NCBI RefSeq assembly: GCF_000022905.1
Contig: NC_012590.1
Coordinates: 62,001-126,000, forward strand
Direction: 5' to 3'
DNA: 64,000 bases
Origin: Corynebacterium aurimucosum ATCC 700975
Lineage (GTDB): Bacteria > Actinomycetota > Actinomycetes > Mycobacteriales > Mycobacteriaceae
Below the pieces are notes generated by a model that saw only the letters and a program-made list of their open reading frames with translations, was not told the origin of the DNA and did no database searches. This document shows positions 22,716 through 32,667 of the stretch, piece after piece (position 1 is the stretch's first letter; each line of letters begins with the position of its first letter). The position numbers and the translations under genes were made by a program.

Positions 22716-24293
22716 TTACTGCAGGCCGAATTGGTCCCACGCCGCCGGGGACAGGTTCTGGTACACGTGCTTGTGCTCTTGGTACTCGGCAAGGCCAGTG
22801 GGACCAAGCTCGCGGCCGTTGCCGGACTGCTTGTAACCACCCCACTCTGCCTGCGGCAAGTACGGGTGGAAGTCGTTGATCCAAATGGTGCCGTGGCGCA
22901 GGGCGCGAGCAACGCGCTCGGCGCGACCAGCGTCGGTAGTAAAGACTGCGCCTGCCAGACCGTATTCGGTGTCATTCGCGATGGCGATGGCCTCATCCTC
23001 GGTGGTGAAGGTCTCGATGGTCACGGTGGGGCCAAAGGCCTCGTCGTGGACACAGTCCATCTCGCGGGTTGCACCATCAATGATGGTTGGCAAATAGTAC
23101 ACGCCTGCGCCCAAATCGGTATTACCGGTGCCGTGCTGGCCGTTGGTGTCCTCGCTGGTGGCAATGCGGCCTCCGGTGAGAATTTTGGCACCCTGCTCAC
23201 GTGCCTTGTCTACGTAGGCAGCTACCTTGTCGCGGTGCTCGGCGGAGATGAGTGGGCCGGTCTCGGCCTTCTCATCGGTTGGGCCGCCGATCTTGATGTT
23301 GTTGGCACGCTCTACGAGCGCGTTAACGAACCTATCGTGGAGGGACTCCTCGACGATGATGCGTGAACCTGCAGAACAAACCTGGCCAGAGTGGAAGAAG
23401 GCACCATTGAGGGCGTTGTCAACGGCGACGTCGAAGTTGGCATCGGCAAAGATCACGTTCGGGTTCTTACCGCCGAGCTCCAGCGCGGTGCGTTTGACAG
23501 TCTCAGCAGCATTCTTGGCGATGATCTTGCCGGTGACTAAGCCACCGGTAAAGGAGACCATATCTACGTCTGGGTGCTTGGATAGCGGGTTGCCGCAGTT
23601 AGCGCCCGCGCCGGTGATGAGGTTGCCGACGCCGTCTGGCAGGCCGCATTCCTTGAGGGCAGTCATGAGCAGCATGGCGGTATGCGGGGTGAGCTCCGCC
23701 TGCTTAAGGACGAAGGTATTGCCAGCAGCCAGTGCCGGGGCCACCTTCCAGGACACCTGGAGCAGCGGGTAGTTCCACGGCGTTATGAGGCCGCAGACGC
23801 CAACCGGCTCAGCATCGATGCGGGAGCGAATATTCGAGTCACCCGGATCGACCACGCGGCCGGCTTGGTGCTGGGCCAGGGTTCCGAAGAACTCGAAGGC
23901 GTTGGCGATGTCATCCATATCGCCCAAGGATTCCTCGTAACGTTTGCCGGTGTCGGCGGACTCTGCCTGAGCGAAGAGCTCCTTGTGCTCGCGGATGAAA
24001 TCAGCGACGCGGATGACCAGCTTGCCGCGCTCGGCGGCCGGGGTAGTGGCCCACTCGCCCTTGTCAAAGGTCTCACGGGCTACCTTGATAGCGCGTTCGG
24101 TGTCCTCGTCGGAAGCCTCAGAGACGAGGCCGACGGTGGTGCCGTCGGCTGGGCAGATGATGGTTCGGGTGTCGCCATTTTGGGCAGCTTCCCATTGGCC
24201 ATTAATGAAAAGGGATTTGGGTGCGCCGTCGGCATGTACGCCCTTCAGTAGTTCGGTCTGGGTGGGGTCGAACAATGTGTTCTGGGTGCTCAA
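22716..24293 (-). CDS. betB: Betaine-aldehyde dehydrogenase
   Basis: 525 residues. The start codon is TTG (complement of 24291-24293), with GAAAGG about 12 bases upstream. Aldehyde dehydrogenase motifs are complete: TPWNYPLLQVSWKVAPALAAG, the Rossmann FTGGLVTGKII, the general-base Glu in ALELGGKNPN and the catalytic Cys in FFHSGQVCSAGSR. EAFGPT, near the C-terminus, is also conserved. Placement with a BCCT carrier and a choline dehydrogenase points to oxidation of betaine aldehyde to glycine betaine, an osmoprotectant. It lies 45 bases behind betT and is probably co-transcribed with it. Confidence 0.85.
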   Translation of the reverse strand: MSTQNTLFDPTQTELLKGVHADGAPKSLFINGQWEAAQNGDTRTIICPADGTTVGLVSEASDEDTERAIKVARETFDKGEWATTPAAERGKLVIRVADFIREHKELFAQAESADTGKRYEESLGDMDDIANAFEFFGTLAQHQAGRVVDPGDSNIRSRIDAEPVGVCGLITPWNYPLLQVSWKVAPALAAGNTFVLKQAELTPHTAMLLMTALKECGLPDGVGNLITGAGANCGNPLSKHPDVDMVSFTGGLVTGKIIAKNAAETVKRTALELGGKNPNVIFADANFDVAVDNALNGAFFHSGQVCSAGSRIIVEESLHDRFVNALVERANNIKIGGPTDEKAETGPLISAEHRDKVAAYVDKAREQGAKILTGGRIATSEDTNGQHGTGNTDLGAGVYYLPTIIDGATREMDCVHDEAFGPTVTIETFTTEDEAIAIANDTEYGLAGAVFTTDAGRAERVARALRHGTIWINDFHPYLPQAEWGGYKQSGNGRELGPTGLAEYQEHKHVYQNLSPAAWDQFGLQ

Positions 24294-24338
24294 GTGAAAA
24301 GCAACCTTTCTTTCATAGAGGCTTATAGATTTGCCAGC

Positions 24339-26588
24339 TTAGCTATCTTCGCGCCACGTGCGCTCAGGCTCGGCGCCATCGGAGACATCGGATTCGCCAG
24401 GTTGAGTCTGCTGCATGTAGAGAAACGCCAGGTGACGCTCGTAGAGATCTAGGACGTTATTGATAATTTGGTTCTCGGAGTAGCCGTAGACGTCATACCC
24501 CAGTGAACCGGTCATGTCATAGACCTCAAGGCGGTAGTACTCGTCTTCCCCGCCCTCGATGAAGTCTGGCCGCTCGGCGGCGACTGGGAAGAGCTGGTAA
24601 CGGAACTTACGTTCGTTGTGCAGGCGAACCTCGAGATCAAGCTGTGGCAGTTCGACGTCGGGAAGCTCGCTGGTGAGCAAGATGGCGTCGTAGCCGCGGG
24701 TGCGCATGTGCGTGGCCACCTGCTCAAGAGCATAGGTAGCGGTATCGCGCAGGTAGGTGTCCATCTCTTTCTTAGAAGGGAAGGTGTTGGCGCGATCCAA
24801 GCGGTTTTTCCACCGGTTGGAATCGGCAGGTTCGCGCTCGGTGCGACTAGAGATGACGCCGTGCAGGGCGGTGCTCCGGGCATCGGCCTGAATGCTTTCT
24901 AGGCGCAAGGACTTCCACAGCGAGAACATGATGAGATACACCACGAACGCAAAGGGCAGACCCATCACCACGGTGGCGGACTGAACGGTCGCGATGCCGT
25001 CGATCTGCAGCAAGGCTAAGGTCAGCGCGCCGACGGTGACAGACCAGAAGATGCGTAGCCACCGGGAACCATCCTGCCGGTTATCAGTAATGCGGGAGGT
25101 GAAGTTAGACATCACCAAGGCGCCGGAATCAGCTGAGGTGATGTAGAGCAGCAGACCAATGAAGGTGGTCAAGAAGATGACGATGGTAGAGCCCGGGAAC
25201 TCCTGCAACATGTCGTAGAACCCCTGTTCGGGAACGTTAATCGCGTTTTCTGCGAACTCGGGGTAGTCACCAGAGCGAACCATGTCCAGTGCGGTGTTGC
25301 CGAAGAAGGACATCCACATCAAGATGAACAGGAAGGGGAAGGTGAGGGTGCCGAAGATGAACTGACGCAGGGTACGGCCGCGAGAAATGCGGGCGAGGAA
25401 GAGACCGACGAAGGTTGCCCATGCAATCCACCAGGCCCAGAAAAATAGGGTCCAGGCCTGCATCCAGGCATCGGTGCTGGCTTGGTCTTCGGCAAAGGCG
25501 AAGGTCTCCAAGGTCCAGGAGGGGAACTTGGACACGTAGTCACCGATGTTGGTCACGATGGCGTCGAAGAGGTAGGCGGTCTTCCCGAAGACAACTATGT
25601 AGATCATTAGCGCAATGGCTAGGTATACGTTGAGCTCAGACAGGAAGCGGATGCCTTTATCCACGCCAGATACGGCCGACAGGGTCGCAATCGTGATGGC
25701 GATGATAATGAGCGCGGCCTGGAGGCCGAATCCCTGCTCGAAGCCGAAAATGAGGTGAATGCCGTAAGAAAGCTGAACCACGCCGATGCCGAGGGACGCA
25801 GTGACACCGAAGACGGTACCTAGCATGGCGGCAACGTCTACCGCGGAGCCGATGGGGCCGTGCACGCGTTTTCCGATGAGTGGGTACAGCGCCGAGCGAA
25901 TGGCTAGCGGCATGTTCAGACGATAAGCAAAGTAGCCGAAGGCCATGCCCATCAGCGCGTACAGCGCCCAGCCGGTCAGGCCGTAGTGGAACATAGCGTA
26001 AACCACTGCTTCTTTCGCAGCCTCCATGGTTTCGCCTTCGCCCACCGGTGGTGCCATGTACATGGTGACGGGTTCCGCGACGGCAAAGAACATGAGGTCT
26101 ACGCCGATGCCGGCGGCAAAGAGCATGGACACCCAGGAGAAGGTGTTGAACTTCGGGCGTGAGTGATCCGGCCCTAGGCGAATGTTGCCAGCCTTGGATA
26201 GGGCTACATACAGGACAAAGACCACGGCGATGGTGGCGGTGAGTACGTAGAACCAGCCGAGGTTGTTTCCGATCCATCCGGTTACCCCGGCCAAAGTCTC
26301 CGCTGCGGATTCTCGGCCGAATCCGGCATAGAGCACCATGGCGATGATGAGTAGGCCCGATATAGCGAATACTGGCCAGTTGGTCTTGGGTACAGGGACT
26401 TCGCCCGCACCCACGTCATCGCCGGTTTCTGCTTTGTAGCTGCCGACGAGGGCTCGTACCTGATAGCGCGGGATGCGCCGCTTGGTTCCTTTGGTTTGAG
26501 TGGGGGTGTCACTGGCCTGCGTGGCGAGCGAGTTGCTCTCGTGCGCCGTGGAAGGCTCCCCAGAGTCGAGAGGGCCGTGTTTAGCCAT
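24339..26588 (-). CDS. betT: BCCT family choline/betaine transporter
   Basis: 749 residues. A hydrophilic N-terminal region (about 75 residues) is followed by twelve membrane helices. The BCCT signature is GIGVDLMFFAVAEPV, and the substrate-binding tryptophan box is FFWAWWIAWATFVGLFLARI. A C-terminal hydrophilic domain of about 180 residues (from about residue 570) is typical of osmotically sensing BetT-type carriers. It imports choline (or betaine) with Na+ or H+. GATAGGAGAAG is the ribosome site. It is the first gene of the betT-betB unit and is divergent from betA. Confidence 0.85.
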   Translation of the reverse strand: MAKHGPLDSGEPSTAHESNSLATQASDTPTQTKGTKRRIPRYQVRALVGSYKAETGDDVGAGEVPVPKTNWPVFAISGLLIIAMVLYAGFGRESAAETLAGVTGWIGNNLGWFYVLTATIAVVFVLYVALSKAGNIRLGPDHSRPKFNTFSWVSMLFAAGIGVDLMFFAVAEPVTMYMAPPVGEGETMEAAKEAVVYAMFHYGLTGWALYALMGMAFGYFAYRLNMPLAIRSALYPLIGKRVHGPIGSAVDVAAMLGTVFGVTASLGIGVVQLSYGIHLIFGFEQGFGLQAALIIIAITIATLSAVSGVDKGIRFLSELNVYLAIALMIYIVVFGKTAYLFDAIVTNIGDYVSKFPSWTLETFAFAEDQASTDAWMQAWTLFFWAWWIAWATFVGLFLARISRGRTLRQFIFGTLTFPFLFILMWMSFFGNTALDMVRSGDYPEFAENAINVPEQGFYDMLQEFPGSTIVIFLTTFIGLLLYITSADSGALVMSNFTSRITDNRQDGSRWLRIFWSVTVGALTLALLQIDGIATVQSATVVMGLPFAFVVYLIMFSLWKSLRLESIQADARSTALHGVISSRTEREPADSNRWKNRLDRANTFPSKKEMDTYLRDTATYALEQVATHMRTRGYDAILLTSELPDVELPQLDLEVRLHNERKFRYQLFPVAAERPDFIEGGEDEYYRLEVYDMTGSLGYDVYGYSENQIINNVLDLYERHLAFLYMQQTQPGESDVSDGAEPERTWREDS

Positions 26589-26919
26589 CTACTTCTCCTA
26601 TCGTTGGTTGATTTATGCCGAGTCTCTTAGCTGCTGGGCCCTTAATTGCTCACAAGATCCTTGAGGGATAGATGAGTGAAATGAATCATATTTGGGTAGC
26701 TATGCGGTCGAGACTTCGGATTTCATCTCCTCAGACGTCCATCCGAACAACGCAAATATACCTTAATCTGGGAAAATCTCCACCGGATGTGTACGCTGGG
26801 GGAGCGGCCCTGCGAAAGAAGCGAGGTGAATAATTGCAGATCGCTGTATAAATTACAGTTGATCCACTCGCGGAGCGTGGCACGGAAATGCGATACGAAT
26901 CACGGAAAGAAGGGGATTT
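26589..26919. promoter_or_regulatory. betT-betA divergent control region
   Basis: 331 bases without a gene. CTGTA-TAAAT-TACAG (26844-26858) is an inverted repeat that encloses an A/T-rich TATAAAT, usable as the betA -10 about 70 bases before its ATG. AAGAAGGGGA before 26920 is the betA ribosome site. On the minus strand, GATAGGAGAAG precedes betT. No BetI-type TetR regulator gene is found in the window, so the regulator of this module is elsewhere or of another type. Confidence 0.4.
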
Positions 26920-28695
26920 ATGGGTATCTTGAACAAGTTGACCAAGAAGCGTTCTGCGAAGAAGGTCACCGATGAAGTATGCGACGTGGTTGTCGTTGGC
27001 GGAGGTTCTGCAGGCTCCGTCATCGCTGCGCGCCTGACCGAGGATAAAGACATCCGCGTGCTGGTCCTTGAGGCAGGCCGCCCGGATTCCCTCTGGGACC
27101 TTTTCATCCATATGCCCTCTGCCTTCTCTTTCCCGATTGGCGCGAAGAACTACGACTGGATGTATGAGTCTGATCCCGAACCGGAGATGAATGGCCGTCG
27201 TGTTTACCACGCTCGCGGAAAGGTCCTCGGTGGTTCCTCTTCTATTAACGGCATGATTTTCCAGCGCGGTAACCCCATGGACTACGAAAAATGGGGCATG
27301 AACCCGGGCATGGAGAAGTGGGACTTCGCCCACTGCCTGCCGTACTTCAATCGCATGGAGACTGCCGCTGCGGCGGAGCCGAATGATCCGCGGCGCGGTC
27401 ATGAAGGCCCGCTGTATCTTTCCCGCGGTCCGGCTACGTCTGAACTCTTCCAGGCATTGTTCAAGTCTGTTCAAGAAGCTGGCTATAACCTCACCAACGA
27501 TGTCAATGGCTATCGCCAAGAGGGCTTCGCCCCGTTCGATCGCAACATTAAAAACGGCAAGCGCTGGTCGGCTGCCCGTGCTTACCTTTACCCGAATCAG
27601 AAGCGCGAAAACCTGGAGATCCGCACCCGCGCTTTCACTACCAAGGTGCTCTTCGAGGGCCAGAAGGCCGTTGGCGTCGAGTACGAGTGGCAAGGCGGCG
27701 TCCACCGTGTATACGCCGAGAAGGTTGTTCTTTCTGCCGGCGCTATCAATACCCCGCAACTGCTTGAGGTCTCCGGCATCGGTGACCGTGAGCTTCTGAA
27801 GAAGCACGGCATCGACGTCGTCAAGCACTTGCCTGGTGTGGGTGAGAACCTGCAGGACCACCTTGAGGTCTACATCCAGTACGAAACCACCAAGTCCACG
27901 GCGTCTTCCCAGCCGTACCTGGATAAGTGGCGCTGGCCGTTCATGGGCTTGCAGTGGCTGCTGAACAAGAAGGGGCCTGTTGCCACCTCCCATTTCGAAG
28001 GTGGTGGCTTCGTGCGTTCCAACGAGAACGAGGATTACCCGAACCTCATGTTCCACTTCCTGCCCATGGCCGTGCGTTACGACGGTCAGAAGGCAGATGT
28101 GAAGCACGGTTTCCAGTGGCATGTGGGCCCGATGTTCTCCGATACTAAGGGCCATGTTCACATTAAGAGCGCCGATATCCACGAGAAGCCGTCCATCCTC
28201 TTCAACTACCTGAAGACTGACCAGGACCGCCGCGAGTGGGTCGAGGCCGTGCGCGTTGCCCGCTCCCTGCTGGACACTAAAGCTATGGAGGAGGTTGGTG
28301 CTCGCGAGTTCAGTCCGGGCCCAGACGTTCAGACTGATGAAGAAATCTTGGAGTGGGTCCGTAACGATGGCGAAACCGCGCTGCACCCCTCTTGTACCGC
28401 CAAGATGGGGGCTGAGTCCGATCCGATGGCCGTGGTTAACCCGGACACCATGGGTGTGTGGGGCGTTGAAGGCCTCTATGTCGCTGATGCCTCCGTCTTC
28501 CCGTCTGTTACGAACGGTAATATTTATGCCCCAACGATGATGGTGGGCGAGAAAGCTGCCGACCTTATTGCTGGCCGCACCCCACTCGCACCGAACAACG
28601 CCAAGTGGTACAAGGCCAAAACTGATATGCCGCTCTACGCTGAGGGCGAGGCCGTGCGAGATCACAAGCATTCCATAAAGGGTGCTGACCACTAA
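26920..28695 (+). CDS. betA: Choline dehydrogenase (GMC oxidoreductase)
   Basis: 591 residues. The FAD-binding [16 protein letters not shown] motif is near residue 24. GMC signatures follow: [20 protein letters not shown] and, later, [20 protein letters not shown]. The C-terminal [10 protein letters not shown] holds the catalytic His region, and [29 protein letters not shown] closes the FAD domain. It oxidises choline to betaine aldehyde, the substrate of BetB. The N-terminus is about 20 residues longer than in E. coli BetA and rich in Lys. Length and motifs are intact. It ends before a strong terminator. Confidence 0.9.
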   Translation: MGILNKLTKKRSAKKVTDEVCDVVVVGGGSAGSVIAARLTEDKDIRVLVLEAGRPDSLWDLFIHMPSAFSFPIGAKNYDWMYESDPEPEMNGRRVYHARGKVLGGSSSINGMIFQRGNPMDYEKWGMNPGMEKWDFAHCLPYFNRMETAAAAEPNDPRRGHEGPLYLSRGPATSELFQALFKSVQEAGYNLTNDVNGYRQEGFAPFDRNIKNGKRWSAARAYLYPNQKRENLEIRTRAFTTKVLFEGQKAVGVEYEWQGGVHRVYAEKVVLSAGAINTPQLLEVSGIGDRELLKKHGIDVVKHLPGVGENLQDHLEVYIQYETTKSTASSQPYLDKWRWPFMGLQWLLNKKGPVATSHFEGGGFVRSNENEDYPNLMFHFLPMAVRYDGQKADVKHGFQWHVGPMFSDTKGHVHIKSADIHEKPSILFNYLKTDQDRREWVEAVRVARSLLDTKAMEEVGAREFSPGPDVQTDEEILEWVRNDGETALHPSCTAKMGAESDPMAVVNPDTMGVWGVEGLYVADASVFPSVTNGNIYAPTMMVGEKAADLIAGRTPLAPNNAKWYKAKTDMPLYAEGEAVRDHKHSIKGADH

Positions 28696-28717
28696 TTTAG
28701 CCTTGTGCTACATCCTC

Positions 28718-28755
28718 TAAGCGCTGTACTGCCGCCAGTACAGCGCTTATTGTGT
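28718..28755 (+). terminator. Intrinsic terminator of betA
   Basis: TAAGCGCTGTACTG (28718-28731) and CAGTACAGCGCTTA (28736-28749) form a perfect 14-bp stem with a CCGC loop, followed by TTGTGT. Confidence 0.85.
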
Positions 28756-28847
28756 CGAAGGGGCCAGGTTACCTGTTTCGCTGCAGGTGAGACGCCTCTT
28801 ATAATGGCATGCGTTAGTAATAATGCATGTGAGTATGGGGGTGTTAG

Positions 28848-29495
28848 GTGGCATTCAGTGCCATAGTGGCCTTGATGGGTGTATGGTTCGCGGCGATGGC
28901 CTCGCCGGGACCAGACGTGGTGCAGATTATTCGTTTGGGCGCACGCTCCACGCGCGCGGCGGTGTGGGCGGCAATAGGCAGTACAACTGGCTTGATGATC
29001 TGGACCGTTGCTTCGCTGGCGGGGCTTACCGCACTGATTTCGGCCCATCCTGAAATCCTTGTGGCGCTGCAGGTTGCCGGCGGTAGCTATCTGCTGTGGA
29101 TGGCATTTTCTGCAATAAGCAGCGGCATTAAAGAGCGCCGCGCACCGGCAACTATGAATCCCCAACCGCGCGGGTTCACTCCGGACGGCATCATCAGACT
29201 CGGCACGGCGTACCGCATGGGGCTCGTCAGCGATCTTTCTAATCCCAAGGTGCTCATCTTCTTCGGCGCTATCTTCGCCAACTTCATCGATCCGGGCATG
29301 GGCTTAAGCGCCAATGCCACGGTGGGCTCCGTTCTGATCGTGGAAAGCCTCATTATTTTTGTAGGCGTTGCGCTGTGTACTCGTGCGGTGTCGAAGTGGA
29401 TGGCGAAGAACTCCGCCAGTGTCGATATCTTTAGTGGCATAGTGTTTGCCCTGCTTGGCGTCATCATTCTGGCAGAGGGAATTCTTGCGCTTTGA
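28848..29495 (+). CDS. LysE/RhtB family amino-acid exporter
   Basis: 215 residues starting with GTG at 28848; an in-frame TAG just upstream blocks a longer form. The family N-terminal motif MASPGPDVVQIIRLGARS is clear, as are about six membrane helices. The mid-protein block YRMGLVSDLSNPKVLIFFGAIFANF contains the conserved NPK. Such proteins export amino acids or their derivatives. The large basic loop KERRAPATMNPQPRGF is cytoplasmic. No LysG-type regulator is adjacent, so the substrate is open. Confidence 0.8.
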   Translation: MAFSAIVALMGVWFAAMASPGPDVVQIIRLGARSTRAAVWAAIGSTTGLMIWTVASLAGLTALISAHPEILVALQVAGGSYLLWMAFSAISSGIKERRAPATMNPQPRGFTPDGIIRLGTAYRMGLVSDLSNPKVLIFFGAIFANFIDPGMGLSANATVGSVLIVESLIIFVGVALCTRAVSKWMAKNSASVDIFSGIVFALLGVIILAEGILAL

Positions 29496-29514
29496 GCTGG
29501 GTATGCTGGTCAAC

Positions 29515-29793
29515 ATGCTAGAAGTCTCAATTAGGGGAGAATCCATTAAGCTCGGCCAGTTCCTCAAACTGGCCTCCTTGGTCGCCACCGGGGGAGAAGC
29601 CAAAGAACTCATCGAGCAGGGCCAGGTCACCGTCAATGGGGAAGTCACTAAGCAGCGCGGTGCAACGCTCGCGCTTGGCGACGTCATCTGCGTCTCCGAC
29701 ACCTGCGCCCGCGTCGTCGAAGACGACGACGATTATTTTGATGAGGCCACCGCCGATGATGACTTCGACCCGGAGAAGTGGAGGAACCTTTAA
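29515..29793 (+). CDS. S4-domain RNA-binding protein
   Basis: 92 residues from the ATG at 29515; TATGCT (29502-29507) lies seven bases upstream and marks a leaderless start. The S4 fold occupies most of the protein: SIKLGQFLKLASLVATGGEAK, LIEQGQVTVNGEV and the basic TKQRG. An acidic tail (VVEDDDDYFDEATADDD) follows. It resembles YaaA/RqcP-type small S4 proteins that bind rRNA or tRNA. The stop overlaps the start of the VOC-protein gene (TAATG). Confidence 0.8.
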   Translation: MLEVSIRGESIKLGQFLKLASLVATGGEAKELIEQGQVTVNGEVTKQRGATLALGDVICVSDTCARVVEDDDDYFDEATADDDFDPEKWRNL

Positions 29794-30497
29794 TGCCTGC
29801 ATTTGAAGCTGAAGTAGGAATGCCCTACTGGATTACTCTGGCCAGCTCTGATGTGAAAGCCTCCGAGAAGTTTTACTCGGCGGTGCTTGGCTGGGAATTC
29901 GAAGACGGCATTGCCCGGCTGCAGGGCCTTCCCATCGCAGAAATTGTTCCGGGCCAGGACACCTGGGCTACCTATTTCCTCTCCCGCGACTTGGAAGCCG
30001 ATTGCGCCCGGGTTGAACAACTCGGCGGAAAAATCCTCGCTTTAGGTGCCCCGCTGGCGCTCGTACTCGACAAGTCCGGTGCCATGTTTGGTTTGACGCA
30101 GCCGGAGCTCGACCGCTTCGTCGCTGGTGGTGAGCCTGGTACTCCGGTGTGGCACGAGCTGACGGTTTCAGAGGATTTCCACTCAGCGATGGACTTTTAT
30201 GGTGAGCTCTTCGACTGGGAAATCCGTGGTGATGAGCACTACGCAGTCGCAGAAGAAGAAGGTGCTGCCTTCGCAGGATTTTGGCACGCGGAAGGTCTGC
30301 CGAGTTTTTGGCAAACCTACCTGGGCGTGCGGGACATTGACCAGGCAGCGAAGGCTGTGGTGGATAACGGCGGAAAGATCATTCGTGAGCCCCACGATTC
30401 CCCATTCGGCCGCCTCTGCCTGATCGAAGATTCCACCGGTGCCGCGCTCACCTTGTGTGAGGTTGAGGATGCCCCCGAAGAACCCATCGAGCTCTAG
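29793..30497 (+). CDS. VOC family protein (two glyoxalase-like domains)
   Basis: 234 residues. Two beta-alpha-beta-beta-beta modules are visible: residues about 8-115 (PYWITLASSDVKASEKFYSA, LGWEFEDG) and about 120-230 (PVWHELTVSEDFHSAMDFY, GELFDWEIRG, ending DSTGAALTLCEVED). Vicinal oxygen chelate proteins include glyoxalases, dioxygenases and antibiotic-binding proteins. Metal ligands are not obvious in the first module, so it may be a binding protein. Start is coupled to the S4 gene; its end overlaps the ATL gene by 29 bases. Confidence 0.75.
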   Translation: MPAFEAEVGMPYWITLASSDVKASEKFYSAVLGWEFEDGIARLQGLPIAEIVPGQDTWATYFLSRDLEADCARVEQLGGKILALGAPLALVLDKSGAMFGLTQPELDRFVAGGEPGTPVWHELTVSEDFHSAMDFYGELFDWEIRGDEHYAVAEEEGAAFAGFWHAEGLPSFWQTYLGVRDIDQAAKAVVDNGGKIIREPHDSPFGRLCLIEDSTGAALTLCEVEDAPEEPIEL

Positions 30498-30768
30498 GGT
30501 TACGGAGGTCGTTCTCCGCATTCCGCCTGGCAACGTCTCCACCTACGGAGAGATCGCCAAAGTGGTGGGGGTCGGCGCGCGGTATGTGGGCTGGGTGATG
30601 TCGAAAAGCGCCGGCTTGCCCTGGTGGCGGGTGGTCAACAGCACTGGCCGCGCCCATACCTCAGCCGCCCAAGTCCATTGGGAAGAAGAAGGTGTCCCGC
30701 ATCGCGGCGACCGCGTGGTCCTCTCAGAGTGTGGGCTGGATGCAGCGGATCTACAACATCTCGCATAA
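30469..30768 (+). CDS. Alkyltransferase-like (ATL) DNA repair protein
   Basis: 99 residues, the length of the MGMT C-terminal domain. IPPGNVSTYGEIAKVVG and ARYVGWVM match the DNA-binding part of O6-alkylguanine alkyltransferases. The active-site PCHR is replaced by PWWR (Trp52 at the Cys position), so it cannot accept an alkyl group. This is the hallmark of ATL proteins, which bind alkylated guanine and recruit nucleotide excision repair. The start overlaps the VOC gene by 29 bases. It ends in a terminator. Confidence 0.85.
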   Translation: MPPKNPSSSRVTEVVLRIPPGNVSTYGEIAKVVGVGARYVGWVMSKSAGLPWWRVVNSTGRAHTSAAQVHWEEEGVPHRGDRVVLSECGLDAADLQHLA

Positions 30769-30784
30769 TCCGAGTGGCAATGTT

Positions 30785-30815
30785 GTCCGTCGTTTTAAAC
30801 GACGGACCTTTCTTA
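30785..30815 (+). terminator. Intrinsic terminator after the ATL gene
   Basis: GTCCGTCG (30785-30792) pairs with CGACGGAC (30800-30807) around TTTTAAA, followed by CTTTCTT. The convergent HNH gene ends inside its T-tract. Confidence 0.8.
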
Positions 30816-32090
30816 GAAGGGGATCTCCTCTCCGCCTTCAGATTCCTTGTTCTCTGCCTTTTCTGTGTGTGCGTGGTGTACGGCTTCTTGTTGTTCTTTG
30901 TCTAGCTCAGTTTTAAGTTCTTGGGCTTCACGGTGTTTCCGGGCGCGGAAGCCCTCAATATCTTGTGCCACACTTCGCGCCCAACGCTTATTTTTAGGGG
31001 CTAGTGGCCCGGAAGGTTCGGTGATTGCCCACGTTCCATCCTCAAAAAGCCAGACCACATCGCCGGTATCCGGGTCCAGAATATAAAAGGCCCGTCCGTC
31101 GGTCTTCATGTTGTGGTGATGCTGGCATAACGCGACCATGTTGTCTGGGTGCGTTGGCCCACCATCGGTGTAGTTAATACGGTGGTCCAACTGGCATAGC
31201 CACGCAGGCATTCCGCAGCCAGCTGCACGACAGGTGCCATCGCGGCCTTCAACGTATTTGCGCACCATCGTGCTTGGTCCGTAACTTTTGGAGGCCTCCG
31301 GCTTGGTGCTCAAATCCCTTTTTGTTACCGCTCGTGCGGGGATATTGCCGGCCTGCCAGCCATGACCTTCTACATATACTGGTGCATCCTCGACGTCATT
31401 AGCTTGATAGGTGTGGAGTACTACTCGGGCAGCTTCTGGCTCCACCTTTCCAGTGATGAGGAGGATGAGTGCCTCGGCCATAGAAACCTCATGCTTTTCC
31501 GCCGCTGCCTTAATAGCCTCATGAATAATGACCCCGACACTGCTGTCAACCTCTAGTTCGATGGTGGCGCGCTGGGCGCGGGTGAGTATGGAATACCGGT
31601 TCTTCGGGCGTGTATCTTCCACCGCGATGGAGTCATCATGAACCTTGACGAGATCACGCATGCGGCGGCGAATCTGTGACGTGGTGGGAAACGCCTGATT
31701 GGGCTTCGTAGGAGTAAACCAACGGGCCAACGAAGTATCAATGGAAGCCACTACCTCTGCGGAAGGTTGGCCCAGCTTAGCCATGACCTGGTCGATGGCA
31801 ATCAAGGCAGGTAGGTCCAGCAAATAACAAGTATCTTGCAGGGCTTTGAGCTGGGGGAGTTCTCTAAGGCGGTAAATCCCCATGACTATGCGAGCAACTG
31901 CTCCGGCCGTTTTGCCGGTCTTTAACCCAAGGCGCATGCACGCTGTGTCTGAATCTTCGTCCAAGGCAGGAAGAACACTAGACCAGAACTCGTAGTCTGC
32001 TTGGCGTATGTCCTTGCCTCTCATACATACTGGGTCGTTCGGATTGGAATGAGAAAAATAGGAAACAACAACGTCTGAAGTGGAAGACAC
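30813..32090 (-). CDS. DUF222/HNH endonuclease-domain protein (13E12 type)
   Basis: 425 residues. The first about 250 residues are the helical DUF222 region found in mycobacterial 13E12 repeat proteins. The C-terminal HNH domain contains CRAAGCGMP, LCQLDHRINYTDGGPTHPDN and LCQHHHNMKTD, giving the His-Asn-His metal finger. A charged tail rich in Glu and Lys follows. Such proteins are multi-copy and scattered in actinobacteria and are suspected mobile or self-spreading elements; a nuclease role is inferred only from the motif. The IS element and broken gene lie on its upstream side. Confidence 0.8.
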   Translation of the reverse strand: MSSTSDVVVSYFSHSNPNDPVCMRGKDIRQADYEFWSSVLPALDEDSDTACMRLGLKTGKTAGAVARIVMGIYRLRELPQLKALQDTCYLLDLPALIAIDQVMAKLGQPSAEVVASIDTSLARWFTPTKPNQAFPTTSQIRRRMRDLVKVHDDSIAVEDTRPKNRYSILTRAQRATIELEVDSSVGVIIHEAIKAAAEKHEVSMAEALILLITGKVEPEAARVVLHTYQANDVEDAPVYVEGHGWQAGNIPARAVTKRDLSTKPEASKSYGPSTMVRKYVEGRDGTCRAAGCGMPAWLCQLDHRINYTDGGPTHPDNMVALCQHHHNMKTDGRAFYILDPDTGDVVWLFEDGTWAITEPSGPLAPKNKRWARSVAQDIEGFRARKHREAQELKTELDKEQQEAVHHAHTEKAENKESEGGEEIPF

Positions 32091-32667
32091 TTCAACCCCC
32101 CTACTGTTGGTCGAGTTACTGCGAAGGGACGAACCCCACCGTTCGAAACCCTTTTCGAAATAAGAGCTTATTCGGTATATCTGGGAAAGTCCATACCGCG
32201 GATAGAAGTTGTGATTAAAGGGTTAAATGGGAAAATTGATGTTCTGCGCTCTGCGTGGGTTAAGTGCCGGATAAAACAAACATTCGAGATCCCTGATGGG
32301 GGTTAGGGTGTCAAATCTCCAATCAGGACTGTTAAAGCTGTGACTTGAGGCAACCTATACAAGTGTTTAAGTCCTGCTCCTTTATTGTTGGCCTTGTCCT
32401 GGCGGCCGTCACCGCGCCTTCTGCCCAGGCACTGACCTTCGATCCTGGAAAAGTCCCACGGCGGCGACGGAGGATCTCAGTGCGGATGTTCTCGGTGCAG
32501 TGGAGGTTGCACCACAGGTGCCAGGCTTGCCGACGCCCCTACAGGACGCGCGATAGAGCGTGTGCGGAACTAAAGCGGGCTGTGCCGAGCTCTTCGCAGG
32601 CATGCTTTGAGGTTACCCTCGTTTAGTGGACACCCTATTTGTACGGATCTTGTGTCCGTAAGAGAGG

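Noticed and set aside
26731..28692. 653-residue open frame antisense to betA
   Set aside because: It lies entirely opposite the well-conserved betA gene and has no family motif or ribosome site; it is a high-GC shadow frame.
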